Shown here: positions 20,927 to 31,113 of the stretch, one piece after another
Numbering within the stretch: position 1 is the first letter of the stretch
Layout: the number at the start of each line of letters is the position of its first letter
Source of the DNA: Palaemon carinicauda
Lineage: Eukaryota; Arthropoda; Malacostraca; Decapoda; Palaemonidae
Length of the DNA: 64,000 bases
Assembly (NCBI RefSeq): GCF_036898095.1
Contig: NC_090726.1
Location: forward strand, 42,281,645 to 42,345,644
Direction of reading: 5' to 3'
Notes under the pieces: model-generated
Seen by the model: the letters and a program-made list of their open reading frames with translations, nothing else
Told to the model about the DNA's origin: nothing
The model's database searches: none
Position numbers and translations under genes: made by a program

Positions 20927-23900
20927 ATGCAAGTGATGCTTTATATTTTTCTTCCTGTGACGACTCCAGTTCTACTACCAGATGACCACTATATTTTGAG
21001 GCATAAGATTGCTATAAGTCGAGTTGTTCGACCAGTATTACACAGAGTCTTTTTGTTACTTAGACCCCAAAATAGTAAGACCATTAAGGAGCTTCTTTTT
21101 GATTTGGATGGATTTTCAATGGCAAGATACAGGAGAGAGTTCAATGCAAGTCAGAGAAGTAAGTTGGATAATGATGAACCTAGTGAAGGGTTTGATGTAA
21201 CTCTGATGTACAAACTTATACAGCTTCTTTGTGAGTTAGCCGACACAAACGATTCAAAGTGGAGCACACCTGGATCTCTTGAATACAATCTTAAACAGCT
21301 GAAAGAGCACCGAAACACAAGTGTTCATGAAGAAGTTTCTTTCACTTTTAGTGACCTACAGGAGAAGATCAAGGATATGGAAGAGTTATGCAGAAGTGTT
21401 CTTATAACTGCAGGTCTGAGAAGCAGGCAGCCTGTAACTTCTGACATAAATAAAATGGAAGGGGATTTTGAAGAGGTACTCTTAGGTGGCGTTGATCGTT
21501 GGGAACCCTATAAAGAAGCTCTTCTCAAAGAAAGGAACGAACAAACAGCCGTTCTCATAAGAGAAGGAAGAAAAGACATACAGAGACTTGGTATGAACTT
21601 GAGAATTTTGAATCCATTTTCTTGGCTTATTGACTCCTGTTATTCCAATCTGGATGTAGGGCATATATTTACTGACCTACTAATTGAGGGTAAAGGTACA
21701 ATTGAAATGCATCATTTGATTACTTCAACACTACCATCAGGCAAGTTACCAAATGTGATAATAGTTTCCGGGCCTCCGGGAATGGGTAAGACAAGTTTAT
21801 TCAGGTTTTTAGTCCATGATTGGCTTTCGTCTCATCCAGTAATGCTTGGAATGGAAAACACTGAACTGATTATACCAGTCGAATTACGGCACGTATTTAG
21901 CCCCAGCGTCAAAGACTTGTTGAAAGATGAACTTTTACATGGTGTTTCACAGCAACTGAAAGCAGATGATGTTATGTCTGCTCTCAAAAATGTCTCACTA
22001 CTTTGGCTCCTAGATGGCTACGATGAAGCGAGTATTAGCACCAGGCAAGTGATTAAAGAAATACACAAGAAATTTCCAAACTCTAGAATATTGATTACTT
22101 CAAGAACTGAATTTATAAATGAAATTGAAATTGCACTAAATCAGGTGCATGGAACTTACCTTACTGTCAAACTAGGAGGTTTTTCTAAAGACAATGTTGA
22201 AAAATGTGCTAATAGATTAATTTCTGTTTCTGTAGCTGATGATGGTGAAAGGGATATCAAATGTCAGAACTTTATGGACTTCTGTCAAAAGGACAATCGT
22301 ATACATTGGGATATATTTCATGTTCCTTTATTCATCACTATTATCGTTATACTTTGGCTTAACAGCCCGGATAAGGTTTCATTTGTTAAGTCTCGCACAG
22401 CTCTTTATTGCCTTTTAGTCGACCACATTGTCCAAAGGTTAATTGCACGGGACTCATTTCGTAAGTTGAATCAACGAAAATCTTTTCATGAAAACAAATT
22501 GAAAGTATTTTTAGATCACCTTGGCCAGGTCTTATGGAGTAATTCATTAGATCATGAATTTACTTTAAAAAAGTATGAAGTGCAATATCTGGAAGAGAAG
22601 TGTTCAGAACTCTATCTTCCTTTTACTGATACTATGTCAGCTTTCTTTGTATATGCTGAGAGAGCGACACCTTCTGAGATCAGAGAAGAATTTACCGTTA
22701 TCCATCGGACACTATCAGATATCTTAGCTGCCAGAGCATTTGTCAACAAAATGATCTCTGAAAATTGGGATGTTATGACTACTGCCATGTATTATTTTAA
22801 AAGTAGGAGAAAGGTGTTATTGCAATATGATCCCAATCATATTAGCTTAGCTAAATGGGTTGGTATTGAGACCTTGTCTAAAGAATTTCCCGATGATGTC
22901 TTCGAAAGAATTCATGACAAGAATTATTTTATGTCTACCAATGCCTTTTTTTCTAAGAAGGATCGGTGCCCTCTACATGAACATGGAAACAGCAATGGTA
23001 CAGATTATAGTTTTAAAAGCATAAGTGATAATGGTGTACAGGTACTAGTAGGAAACAATGTATGGTGTTTTGTAAAAGGTAATTTATTAGGTCATTGGCT
23101 TATATACCTTTTGGGGTATCTGGGTGCTAAGAAACAATTTAATGAGTCAAGGCGGAAACAACTGGTGTTCATACTTGTAAGAAGAGACCCTTTTAGTCTC
23201 AATTTTGAGGAATTCCCCAACTTATTAGAAGAAGCCTGTGACCCTTTATTCACAAAGATGATGTGTACTTACATTAAGAATATAACCTGGCATTTTTATG
23301 AAGGTTACCACTTCCGTGGAGCATTGAAGTTTTTGCAATATGTAGTACCAAATTCTGTGTTTATCCACTATTGTTATAGAGAAAGTTATAGTGTCTCCAA
23401 GAATTTTGATGGGTCGGAAGTTTTAACCAGAACCATAGAGGCTTTTGTCAAATATCCACTAGATATTCATTTTGATCTTCATTACTTTTTCTGCAGAGAA
23501 GATAAGGAGCTGAGGTTCACAAAAAATTGTCTCGAGATGCTGCTTAACGAATCATCTTCATGTCGGTTAGTTACAGTGCGGTGTCCAGTGGATAATGAGG
23601 TTTTGTTGCTTTTGAAGAAAGCTGTCCATCTTCAAGAATTAAAGATTAAGTTTCAGGGTGATGATCTCTCTCAGCTGTCAGATTTGATTAAGACTCTTCC
23701 TAAACTACAGGTTTTTGCAGTAGCTATAGATCCCTGTAATTATTACTCTCAGCCAGGTCAGCCAAGCTTGATCGAAGAGAACCGGCTTCTGCCGAAAACT
23801 TCCATCATTCTGACTGATGTTTTCTCTTTAGATCTTTGTGAAGTAGGTTCGTCTTTAAAGGCACTGTGTCGTTATCCGCGCCACGTTGTCCTTCATGGAA

Positions 23901-24127
23901 AAGTAGTTAGCATAGATTTAGAAAATATTTTGGCCCTTATATTTTGGGTTTTAAGAAATGTTGAGCATTTACCTAAGTTGGACATAATTTTAGACATAAG
24001 TGAGTTTAAATTTCTTTTTACTCAGACTTACAAGATACAAATATTTAAATCTTTTTTAAAGGAAGTGTTTGCCAATTGTGATATCAGGTTTAAATATATG
24101 TGTGGTAGTATTAGTGAAATACTGTAA
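20927..24127 (+). CDS. HEPN-NACHT (NLR-like) protein, copy 1
   Basis: Putative intracellular STAND NTPase of the innate-immune NLR type. The open frame runs from 20867, but its first ATG is 20927; residue numbers here count from 20867. Residues about 35-180 form a helical HEPN-like domain resembling the DZIP3 type, with an R149-x4-H154 motif (RNTSVH), the pattern of HEPN ribonucleases. NACHT: Walker A GPPGMGKTS (302-310), Walker B LLWLLDGYDEA (378-388) and a sensor-1-like RILITSRTE (407-415). The NLR-type helical motif at 611-622 reads VIHRTLSDILAA. The C-terminal 450 residues are Leu-rich but contain no regular LRRs. Codon use is AT-rich, unlike the neighbouring transposon genes. No RING or death-fold domain is seen. 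Ligand and partners are unknown. Compared with copy 2 it lacks one codon near the end and stops 7 codons earlier. Confidence 0.8.
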   Translation: MQVMLYIFLPVTTPVLLPDDHYILRHKIAISRVVRPVLHRVFLLLRPQNSKTIKELLFDLDGFSMARYRREFNASQRSKLDNDEPSEGFDVTLMYKLIQLLCELADTNDSKWSTPGSLEYNLKQLKEHRNTSVHEEVSFTFSDLQEKIKDMEELCRSVLITAGLRSRQPVTSDINKMEGDFEEVLLGGVDRWEPYKEALLKERNEQTAVLIREGRKDIQRLGMNLRILNPFSWLIDSCYSNLDVGHIFTDLLIEGKGTIEMHHLITSTLPSGKLPNVIIVSGPPGMGKTSLFRFLVHDWLSSHPVMLGMENTELIIPVELRHVFSPSVKDLLKDELLHGVSQQLKADDVMSALKNVSLLWLLDGYDEASISTRQVIKEIHKKFPNSRILITSRTEFINEIEIALNQVHGTYLTVKLGGFSKDNVEKCANRLISVSVADDGERDIKCQNFMDFCQKDNRIHWDIFHVPLFITIIVILWLNSPDKVSFVKSRTALYCLLVDHIVQRLIARDSFRKLNQRKSFHENKLKVFLDHLGQVLWSNSLDHEFTLKKYEVQYLEEKCSELYLPFTDTMSAFFVYAERATPSEIREEFTVIHRTLSDILAARAFVNKMISENWDVMTTAMYYFKSRRKVLLQYDPNHISLAKWVGIETLSKEFPDDVFERIHDKNYFMSTNAFFSKKDRCPLHEHGNSNGTDYSFKSISDNGVQVLVGNNVWCFVKGNLLGHWLIYLLGYLGAKKQFNESRRKQLVFILVRRDPFSLNFEEFPNLLEEACDPLFTKMMCTYIKNITWHFYEGYHFRGALKFLQYVVPNSVFIHYCYRESYSVSKNFDGSEVLTRTIEAFVKYPLDIHFDLHYFFCREDKELRFTKNCLEMLLNESSSCRLVTVRCPVDNEVLLLLKKAVHLQELKIKFQGDDLSQLSDLIKTLPKLQVFAVAIDPCNYYSQPGQPSLIEENRLLPKTSIILTDVFSLDLCEVGSSLKALCRYPRHVVLHGKVVSIDLENILALIFWVLRNVEHLPKLDIILDISEFKFLFTQTYKIQIFKSFLKEVFANCDIRFKYMCGSISEIL

Positions 24128-24161
24128 AACGACGTTACATTGATGGAAGATAAAAGCCTAT

Positions 24162-24167
24162 ATTAAA
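24162..24167 (+). terminator. Candidate poly(A) signal, copy 1
   Basis: ATTAAA 35 bp after the stop codon, preserved in copy 2 (31122-31127). It is a common variant signal; no AATAAA is seen closer. Confidence 0.35.
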
Positions 24168-24759
24168 GTAAAATAAGTTGCTTTAAGTCTTCAGCCATAA
24201 TTTTGTTCTACTTGTCACCAGAATGCACAGTAGGTAAAAAACATACCTACCAGTGGAGCTCCCTCCAGAATAATTGAAATCTTCAGTTATTTAGTATTTT
24301 AGAAAGTAATTATATTTAGTACCTGTATGATTTATTACAAAACAAAAACTTAATACTGTACAGTTATGCTTTTTTAGTTTAAATTTTGTTTGTCCCAACA
24401 CGAATCCTTCCCACTGACCAATGTATAGGATAACCTCTAGAGCGCGCTTTCTCCGACAAGAGTTTTTCCCCCTTAACAGGCCTATACCCTCCCAACCCCC
24501 CTCTCCATGTGCGCGACCCTGACCTCTCTTGTTTCCCAGCATGCCATAGAGGGATGCCTCAGGCGACCTTCCCAGGTCGCCATCAACCATTCTACCTATG
24601 GTCATAAGCGTGCGTGGTTGACCTTCTGCTTCTCTTGCGATCGCAACTGTTTTCCTTTTGTGCTCGTAGTGTGTGTTACTTGAGTTGTATCGTGTTTACT
24701 ACGATCTCCTTATATGGAATCTGTGCATGTGTAACGTCATTGCCCTGGTGTAAACGGGA

Positions 24760-25413
24760 AGTTGTATGCAGTTCCCTTTCACATGTGGAGGTTGATCCTC
24801 ATTTTTTGTGTACTTCTTGCCCGGGTCGCGTATGTTCTCTGAGGGACACGTGCTCCCTCATGAAGGGTAGAGATATTCAGTGGCCAATGGCCACTATGAT
24901 ACGGAAGAAGTCGAAGAAGGACAGGTCGCCCTCATTGAAGGGTAGTGGGACTCGTCCTTCTTAGGCGTGTTCGACAGTACCCAGTGTTTCGGGAACTTCT
25001 TTGTCTCCAGGGCTGCCTACGGTGGCAGAGGAGGTAACAGGACTGGTCGGGCCCTCGCATTTCCCCATCCGTGGCCGGGAGAACCCCCCTTCACCGTCAT
25101 AGTGGGGGTGTTAAGGGCAGGTCGGCCACCCACCTTTCTACCCGCCAACCACGGGTGCGGCCTCCTTCCAGCCTCAGATAGACGCTCCCCCATCCACTCA
25201 CAGGTTGATGGTCCCAGGTTCCGCTCAGTGGCTCCCAGGAGCCGATCTCTCCTTGTGAGCTTAAGGGACGTGTCCCACGTGGAAAGGAGCGGGAAGAATA
25301 AGGACAGTTCTTCTTCCAAGAGGTATCATCCCTCCAAGTGTTCTGCATCTTCCCCTATCCCCGCCCAGGGTGGGGACCAAGGTGAGTTAGTGCTGGTCTC
25401 GGTCTGTTACTGA
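24760..25413 (+). pseudogene. Family C gag N-terminus (duplicated fragment)
   Basis: The first part carries CKREVVC...VEVDPHFLCTSCPGRVC, the same VDPHxxCxxC signature as family A and B Gag N-termini, then a basic KKSKKDRSPS stretch and a stop at 24962. A second piece continues in another frame to 25413 (RSRSLLVSLRDVSH, KNKDSSSSKRYH). It is too broken to encode Gag. It is assigned by the Cys signature and by position just after the ITR. Confidence 0.55.
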
Positions 25414-26076
25414 GACCATTGTCCATTATTCCTGTACCAATCATCCCAGATGTTCCAGTGCAGGAGGACGTGCTGTGGAACGTATAACCTCATACTGATT
25501 CATGCATGAAGAAGAAATGATTAAGAAGTATTAAAATTTTTCGTATACCTTGAATGAAGGTTGTAGCAACATTCGCACACCTATGACTTTCATTATTTCA
25601 TCATTAGCGTGGGTCATTCGTCACTTTGGATTAAGGAATTTCTTCTGGGATTTAGTTTTTCATCATTGGGTCTTATGTTTATACTTCTGATTTCTTTGAA
25701 CCCTTGTAAAGATCAGTTTCTTGCTTCATATATGTGCATATGTGGAAGTATGTTTGACATGCATACTTGTAGCTATGTACGCACGTACAGTACAGTAACA
25801 TTTCTATGTGTGCGTGTGTTGTTGATATTGATATTTTCCTTTTCATTTGCATGTGTGTATATAGATTATATTTTTATGTATATATATACACAGGTATATA
25901 TATGTTTAAGGTACGTAAGTGTGTGTTTAGACAATACATTTTTTCATGTACATCAAGTTTGTCTTACTTATAGTAAACTTTATATTGTGACGTAGGCCTC
26001 AATTGCCTTTCGTTCTGCCTCAGTTGAGACCTGATATAGATCATTGTCAGGTTTTAAAGGTCTAGATGTTGCTCAT
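25414..26076. other. AT-rich non-coding stretch inside element C, copy 1
   Basis: No DIRS homology is visible. Contains TATA/ACAC-rich simple sequence near 25860-25910. The open frame at 25609-25995 is low-complexity and hydrophobic and is probably chance. Its duplicate lies at 32378-33043. Confidence 0.4.
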
Positions 26077-26450
26077 GAGTGGCAGAAGCAAGGGACAGTG
26101 ACTTTGCCCTATTGAGCAGGACAATGCCCAAGAGACTGACCATATATACATGTGATCGGCACCCAAGCCCCCTCTCCACCCAAGCTGGGACCAAGGAGGG
26201 CCGGCTGATTGCTGCTGATGACTCAGCAGATAGACCTCAAACCCCCATCCTTAGCTCACAATGATGGTGAGGTTGCAGTGACCAGGGGAACTGACGACTT
26301 TGAGCTGGACTCAAGCCCCAGTCTGGCCTTTCACCAGTCAAGTACATTACCACTTCGGTCACTGTGACTGTGTTGCTATAACAAGATTTTGTCTCTGACG
26401 CCATCGGCTTCAGTCGAAGTGGATTACAGTACTGCCATGGGACGGAGAAG
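26077..26450 (+). mobile_element. SINE-like interspersed repeat, copy 1
   Basis: Block agcaggacaatgcccaagag, then gactgaccatatatacat, then ccccctctccacccaagct and tgatgactcagcagatag. Further copies lie at 33045, 38086 (with its end at 45081) and 49711. No clear tRNA A/B boxes, so the SINE class is tentative. Confidence 0.6.
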
Positions 26451-26493
26451 ATGGTCAGGTTTTGGCACCTACTCAAGGGCAGCGGCCCCTGCA

Positions 26494-26901
26494 CAAAGCC
26501 AAAAGCCAGACCGGCTGGGACGTCCACCCTTCCTAATGGGTGAGTTACCCCTATGAAATAGCGTGGTTTGTATTCCAGTCACGGAACAAATGACAAATTC
26601 GTAGATACTGTTTAATTTGTTTTTTTCCTAACTGTACAAACCTTAGCTATTTAACCAAACTTGCCTGCCAGCCCTATCTCTCTTGAAGTCCTACCTCCAA
26701 GCAAAGTGAGCTCAATCACAGGTGTGTGAGGGGGAGCGGTAGCAAGCTACCCTCCCTACCCCCGCTAACTAGCGGTGTGGGTAGTTAACCCTCGTTAAAA
26801 ATAATGGTTCGTCATTTCAGCTACGCCGAAAGTAATACCACTATTAAATAGCTAATGTTTTTATAGTTAGGTAAAATACAAATTATCTACGAATTTGTCA
26901 T
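26494..26901 (+). repeat. Duplicated 3' end (ICR and right ITR) of element III
   Basis: Same as 19527-19935 with scattered substitutions (for example cccctatgaaatagcg for cccctattaaatagcg). It is not an independent insertion, because it starts at the duplication junction. Confidence 0.9.
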
Positions 26902-27482
26902 GCTACAACCCTAGTTGGAAAAGCAGGATGCTTTAACCCCAGGGGTCCCAACAGGGAAAATAGCCCAGTGAGGAAAGGAATCAGGGAAAAATAAAATATT
27001 TTAAGAACAATAAAAACATTGAAATAAATATTTCCAATATAAACTATAAAAACTTTAACAAAAAAAGAGGAAGGGAAACTAGAGAGAACAGTGTGCCCGA
27101 GTGTACCCTCAAGCAAGAGAACTCTAACCCAAGATAGTGGAAGACCATGGTACAGAGGCTATGGCACTACCCAAGACTAGAGAACAATGGTTTGATTTTG
27201 GAGTGTCCTTTTCCTAAAAGAGCTGCTTACCATAGCTAAAGAGTCTCTTATACCCTTACCAAGAGAAAAGTGGCCTCTGAACAATTTCAGTACAGTAGTT
27301 AACCCCTTGGGTGAAGAAGAATTGTTTAGCAATCTCAATGTTGTCAGGTGTATGAGGACAGAAGAGAATCTGTAAAGAATAGGCCAGACTATTCAGTGTC
27401 TGTGTAGGCAAAGGGAAAGAACTGTAACCAGGGAGAAAGATCCAATGTAGTACTGTCTGGCCAGTCAAAAGGACCCCATAAC
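26902..27482 (-). mobile_element. LINE 3'-tail repeat, duplicated copy
   Basis: Duplicate of 19936-20520 with about 1% differences by eye. No intact ORF. Confidence 0.8.
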
Positions 27483-27828
27483 TCTCTATTTTGGAATAAA
27501 GTAGGAAGAAAATGTCTTTGGAAAGTATAAGATATTGGTTTGATATGTCTGATCGGGTCTAGTTAGAGGAACAAGATATGATTCTTTTGTTTGAGAGATA
27601 TTGTATATGACTCGGCTACACCGAATATAGGTGATAGTCCATGGAGAGTATCCGTGAACAGTTTCCTTAGAAATGGTTTTAATTCTAGCAAGTAATTGCT
27701 TTAGATACTGTGTCCATTTTGGTTTTCTACAAAACACTGTACTGTATTCATAAAGATAACATTTTACTTTCTCCTTTAAGCTTGCAAGTAATGTAACTCA
27801 TAAAAAATGTTCTGATTCGGGTTAACTC
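27483..27828. other. Unique 5' flank of HEPN-NACHT gene copy 2
   Basis: Duplicate of 20521-20866; almost identical, so any core promoter was duplicated with the gene. Confidence 0.4.
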
Positions 27829-27888
27829 TTGTTAATTGATGGTGTTTTACAGATTGCGTTGAGGAAACTGAGGTGGTTTGGAGGGATT

Positions 27889-30800
27889 ATGCAAGTGATG
27901 CTTTATATTTTTCTTCCTGTGACGACTCCAGTTCTACTACCAGATGACCACTATATTTTGAGGCATAAGATTGCTATAAGTCGAGTTGTTCGACCAGTAT
28001 TACACAGAGTCTTTTTGTTACTTAGACCCCAAAATAGTAAGACCATTAAGGAGCTTCTTTTAGATTTGGATGGATTTTCAATGGCAAGATACAGGAGAGA
28101 GTTCAACGCAAGTCAGAGAAGTAAGTTGGATAATGATGAACCTAGTGAAGGGTTTGATGTAACTCTGATGTACAAACTTATACAGCTTCTTTGTGAGTTA
28201 GCCGACACAAACGATTCAAAGTGGAGCACACCTGGATCTCTTGAATACAATCTTAAACAGCTGAAAGAGCACCGAAACACAAGTGTTCATGAAGAAGTTT
28301 CTTTCACTTTTAGTGATCTACAGGAGAAGATCAAGGATATGGAAGAGTTATGCAGAAGTGTTCTTATAACTGCAGGTCTGAGAAGCAGGCAGCCTGTAAC
28401 TTCTGACATAAATAAAATGGAAGGGGATTTTGAAGAGGTACTCTTAGGTGGCGTTGATCGTTGGGAACCCTATAAAGAAGCTCTTCTCAAAGAAAGGAAC
28501 GAACAAACAGCCGTTCTCATAAGAGAAGGAAGAAAAGACATACAGAGACTTGGTATGAACTTGAGAATATTGAATCCATTTTCTTGGCTTATTGACTCCT
28601 GTTATTCCAATCTGGATGTAGAGCATATATTTACTGACCTACTAATTGAGGGTAAAGGTAGAATTGAAATGCATCATTTGATTACTTCAACACTACCATC
28701 AGGCAAGTTACCAAATGTGATAATAGTTTCCGGGCCTCCGGGAATGGGTAAGACAAGTTTATTCAGGTTTTTAGTCCATGATTGGCTTTCGTCTCATCCA
28801 GTAATGCTTGGAATGGAAAACACTGAACTGATTATACCAGTCGAATTACGGCACGTATTTAGCCCCAGCGTCAAAGACTTGTTGAAAGATGAACTTTTAC
28901 ATGGTGTTTCACAGCAACTGAAAGCAGATGATGTTATGTCTGCTCTCAAAAATGTCTCACTACTTTGGCTCCTAGATGGCTACGATGAAGCAAGTATTAG
29001 CACCAGGCAAGTGATTAAAGAAATACACAAGAAATTTCCAAACTCTAGAATATTGATTACTTCAAGAACTGAATTTATAAATGAAATTGAAATTGCACTA
29101 AATCAGGTGCATGGAACTTACCTTACTGTCAAACTAGGAGGTTTTTCTAAAGACAATGTTGAAAAATGTGCTAATAGATTAATTTCTGTTTCTGTAGCTG
29201 ATGATGGTGAAAGGGATATCAAATGTCAGAACTTTATGGACTTCTGTCAAAAGGACAATCGTATACATTGGGATATATTTCATGTTCCTTTATTCATCAC
29301 TATTATCGTTATACTTTGGCTTAACAGCCCGGATAAGGTTTCATTTGTTAAGTCTCGCACAGCTCTTTATTGCCTTTTAATCGACCACATTGTCCAAAGG
29401 TTAATTGCACGGGACTCATTTCGTAAGTTGAATCAACGAAAATCTTTTCATGAAAACAAATTGAAAATATTTTTAGATCACCTTGGCCAGGTCTTATGGA
29501 GTAATTCATTTTATCATGAATTTACTTTAAAAAAGTATGAAGTGCAATATCTGGAAGAGAAGTGTTCAGAACTCGATCTTCCTTTTACTGATACTATGTC
29601 AGCTTTCTTTGTATATGCTGAAAGAGCAACACCTTCTGAGATCAGAGAAGAATTTACCTTTATCCATCGGACATTATCAGATTTCTTAGCTGCCAGAGCA
29701 TTTGTCAACAAAATGATCTCTGAAAATTGGGATGTTATGACTACTGCCATGTATTATTTTAAAAGTAGGAGAAAGGTGTTATTGCAATATGATCCCAATT
29801 ATATTAGCTTATCTAATTGGGTTGGTATTGAGACCTTGTCTAAAGAATTTCCCGATGATGTCTTCGAAAGAATTCATGACAAGAATTATTTTATGTCTAC
29901 CAATGCCTTTTTTTCTAAGAAGGATCACTGCCCTCTACATGAACATGGAAACAGCAATGGTACAGATTATAGTTTTAAAAGCATAAGTGATAATGGTGTA
30001 CAGGTACTAGTAGGAAACAATGTATGGTGTTTTGTAAAAGGTAATATATTAGGTCATTGGCTTATATACCTTTTGGGGTATCTGGGTGCTAAAAAACAAT
30101 TTAATGAGTCAAGGCGGAAACAACTGGTGTTCATACTTGTAAGAAGAGACCCTTTTAGTCTCAATTTTGAGGAATTCCCCAACTTATTAGAAGAAGCCTG
30201 TGACCCTTTATTCACAAAGATGATGTGTACTTACATTAAGAATATAACCTGGTCTTTTTATGAAGAATACAACTTCCGTGGAGCATTGAAGTTTTTGCAA
30301 TATGTAGTACCAAATTCTGTGTTTATCCACTATTGTTATAGAGAAAGTTATAGTGTCTCCAATAATTTTGATAGGTTGGAAGTTTTAACCAGAACCATAG
30401 AGGCTTTTGTCAAATATCCACTAGATATTCATTTTGATCTTCATTACTTTTTCTGCAGAGATGATAAGGAGCTGAGGTTCACAAAGAATTGTCTCGAGAT
30501 GCTGCTTAACGAATCATCCTCATGTCGGTTAGTTACAGTGCGGTGTCCAGTGGATAATGAGGTTTTGTTGCTTTTGAAGAAAGCTGTCCATCTTCAAGAA
30601 TTAAAGATTAAGTTTCAGGGTGATGATCTCTCTCAGCTGTCAGATTTGATTAAGACTCTTCCTAAACTAAAGGTTTTTGTAGTAGCTTTGGATCCCTGTA
30701 ATTATTACTCTCAGCCAGGTCAGCCAAGCTTGATCGAAGAGAACCGGCTTCTGCCGAAAACTTCCATCATTCTGACTGATGTTTTCTCTTTAGATCTTTG

Positions 30801-31113
30801 TGAAGTAGGTTCGTCTTTAAAGGCACTGTGTCGTTATCCGCGCCACGTTGTCCTTCATGGAAAAGTAGTTAGCATAGATTTAGAAAATATTTTGGCCCTT
30901 ATATTTTGGGTTTTAAGAAATGTTGAGCATTTACCTAAGTTGGACATAATTTTAGACATAAGTGAGTTTAACTTTCTTATTACTCAGACTTACAAGATAC
31001 AAATATTTAAATCTTTTTTAAAGAAAGTGTTTGCCAATTGTGATATCAGGTTTAAATATGATATGTGTGGGAGTATTAGTGAAATAAAACAACGTTACAT
31101 TGATGGAAGATAA
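27889..31113 (+). CDS. HEPN-NACHT (NLR-like) protein, copy 2
   Basis: Paralogue of the copy 1 gene, with the same HEPN RNTSVH motif, Walker A, Walker B and sensor region unchanged. The open frame starts at 27829; the first ATG is 27889. It differs at about 28 residues, only three before residue 518 and the rest after it. Position 611-622 reads FIHRTLSDFLAA, closer to the usual NLR F-H-x-T/S-x-x-x-F-x-A-A pattern than copy 1. The C-terminus is longer (ends ISEIKQRYIDGR). The upstream splice acceptor and downstream ATTAAA are conserved. Both copies being fully open over 1070 codons argues that both are functional or very recent. Which copy is ancestral cannot be read from the window. Confidence 0.8.
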   Translation: MQVMLYIFLPVTTPVLLPDDHYILRHKIAISRVVRPVLHRVFLLLRPQNSKTIKELLLDLDGFSMARYRREFNASQRSKLDNDEPSEGFDVTLMYKLIQLLCELADTNDSKWSTPGSLEYNLKQLKEHRNTSVHEEVSFTFSDLQEKIKDMEELCRSVLITAGLRSRQPVTSDINKMEGDFEEVLLGGVDRWEPYKEALLKERNEQTAVLIREGRKDIQRLGMNLRILNPFSWLIDSCYSNLDVEHIFTDLLIEGKGRIEMHHLITSTLPSGKLPNVIIVSGPPGMGKTSLFRFLVHDWLSSHPVMLGMENTELIIPVELRHVFSPSVKDLLKDELLHGVSQQLKADDVMSALKNVSLLWLLDGYDEASISTRQVIKEIHKKFPNSRILITSRTEFINEIEIALNQVHGTYLTVKLGGFSKDNVEKCANRLISVSVADDGERDIKCQNFMDFCQKDNRIHWDIFHVPLFITIIVILWLNSPDKVSFVKSRTALYCLLIDHIVQRLIARDSFRKLNQRKSFHENKLKIFLDHLGQVLWSNSFYHEFTLKKYEVQYLEEKCSELDLPFTDTMSAFFVYAERATPSEIREEFTFIHRTLSDFLAARAFVNKMISENWDVMTTAMYYFKSRRKVLLQYDPNYISLSNWVGIETLSKEFPDDVFERIHDKNYFMSTNAFFSKKDHCPLHEHGNSNGTDYSFKSISDNGVQVLVGNNVWCFVKGNILGHWLIYLLGYLGAKKQFNESRRKQLVFILVRRDPFSLNFEEFPNLLEEACDPLFTKMMCTYIKNITWSFYEEYNFRGALKFLQYVVPNSVFIHYCYRESYSVSNNFDRLEVLTRTIEAFVKYPLDIHFDLHYFFCRDDKELRFTKNCLEMLLNESSSCRLVTVRCPVDNEVLLLLKKAVHLQELKIKFQGDDLSQLSDLIKTLPKLKVFVVALDPCNYYSQPGQPSLIEENRLLPKTSIILTDVFSLDLCEVGSSLKALCRYPRHVVLHGKVVSIDLENILALIFWVLRNVEHLPKLDIILDISEFNFLITQTYKIQIFKSFLKKVFANCDIRFKYDMCGSISEIKQRYIDGR

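Larger units (their letters stand above)
19527..26495 (+). repeat. Tandem segmental duplication, unit 1
   Basis: The 6967-bp unit begins in the 3' region of element III (caaagccaaaagcc) and ends in element C gag (ctgcaca). Unit 2 is the same sequence at roughly 97-99% identity by eye. It contains the III 3' end, a LINE tail, the HEPN-NACHT gene and the 5' part of element C. Confidence 0.93.
24386..26495 (+). mobile_element. DIRS element C (family C), 5' part copied by the duplication
   Basis: Left ITR (about 24386-24605) plus gag leader and gag fragments, cut off at the duplication breakpoint at 26495. The same sequence at 31348 onward continues into the full element. The ITR is the reverse complement of 36455-36686. 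Confidence 0.85.

Noticed and set aside
25609..25995. 128-codon hydrophobic open frame (also at 32573)
   Set aside because: Low-complexity AT-rich translation of simple sequence; kept open in both copies simply because they are recent duplicates.
20867..31113. Recent bacterial origin (bNACHT-type) of the NACHT genes
   Set aside because: A splice acceptor, eukaryote-style codon use and a DZIP3-type HEPN arrangement fit an animal gene; nothing indicates recent transfer.
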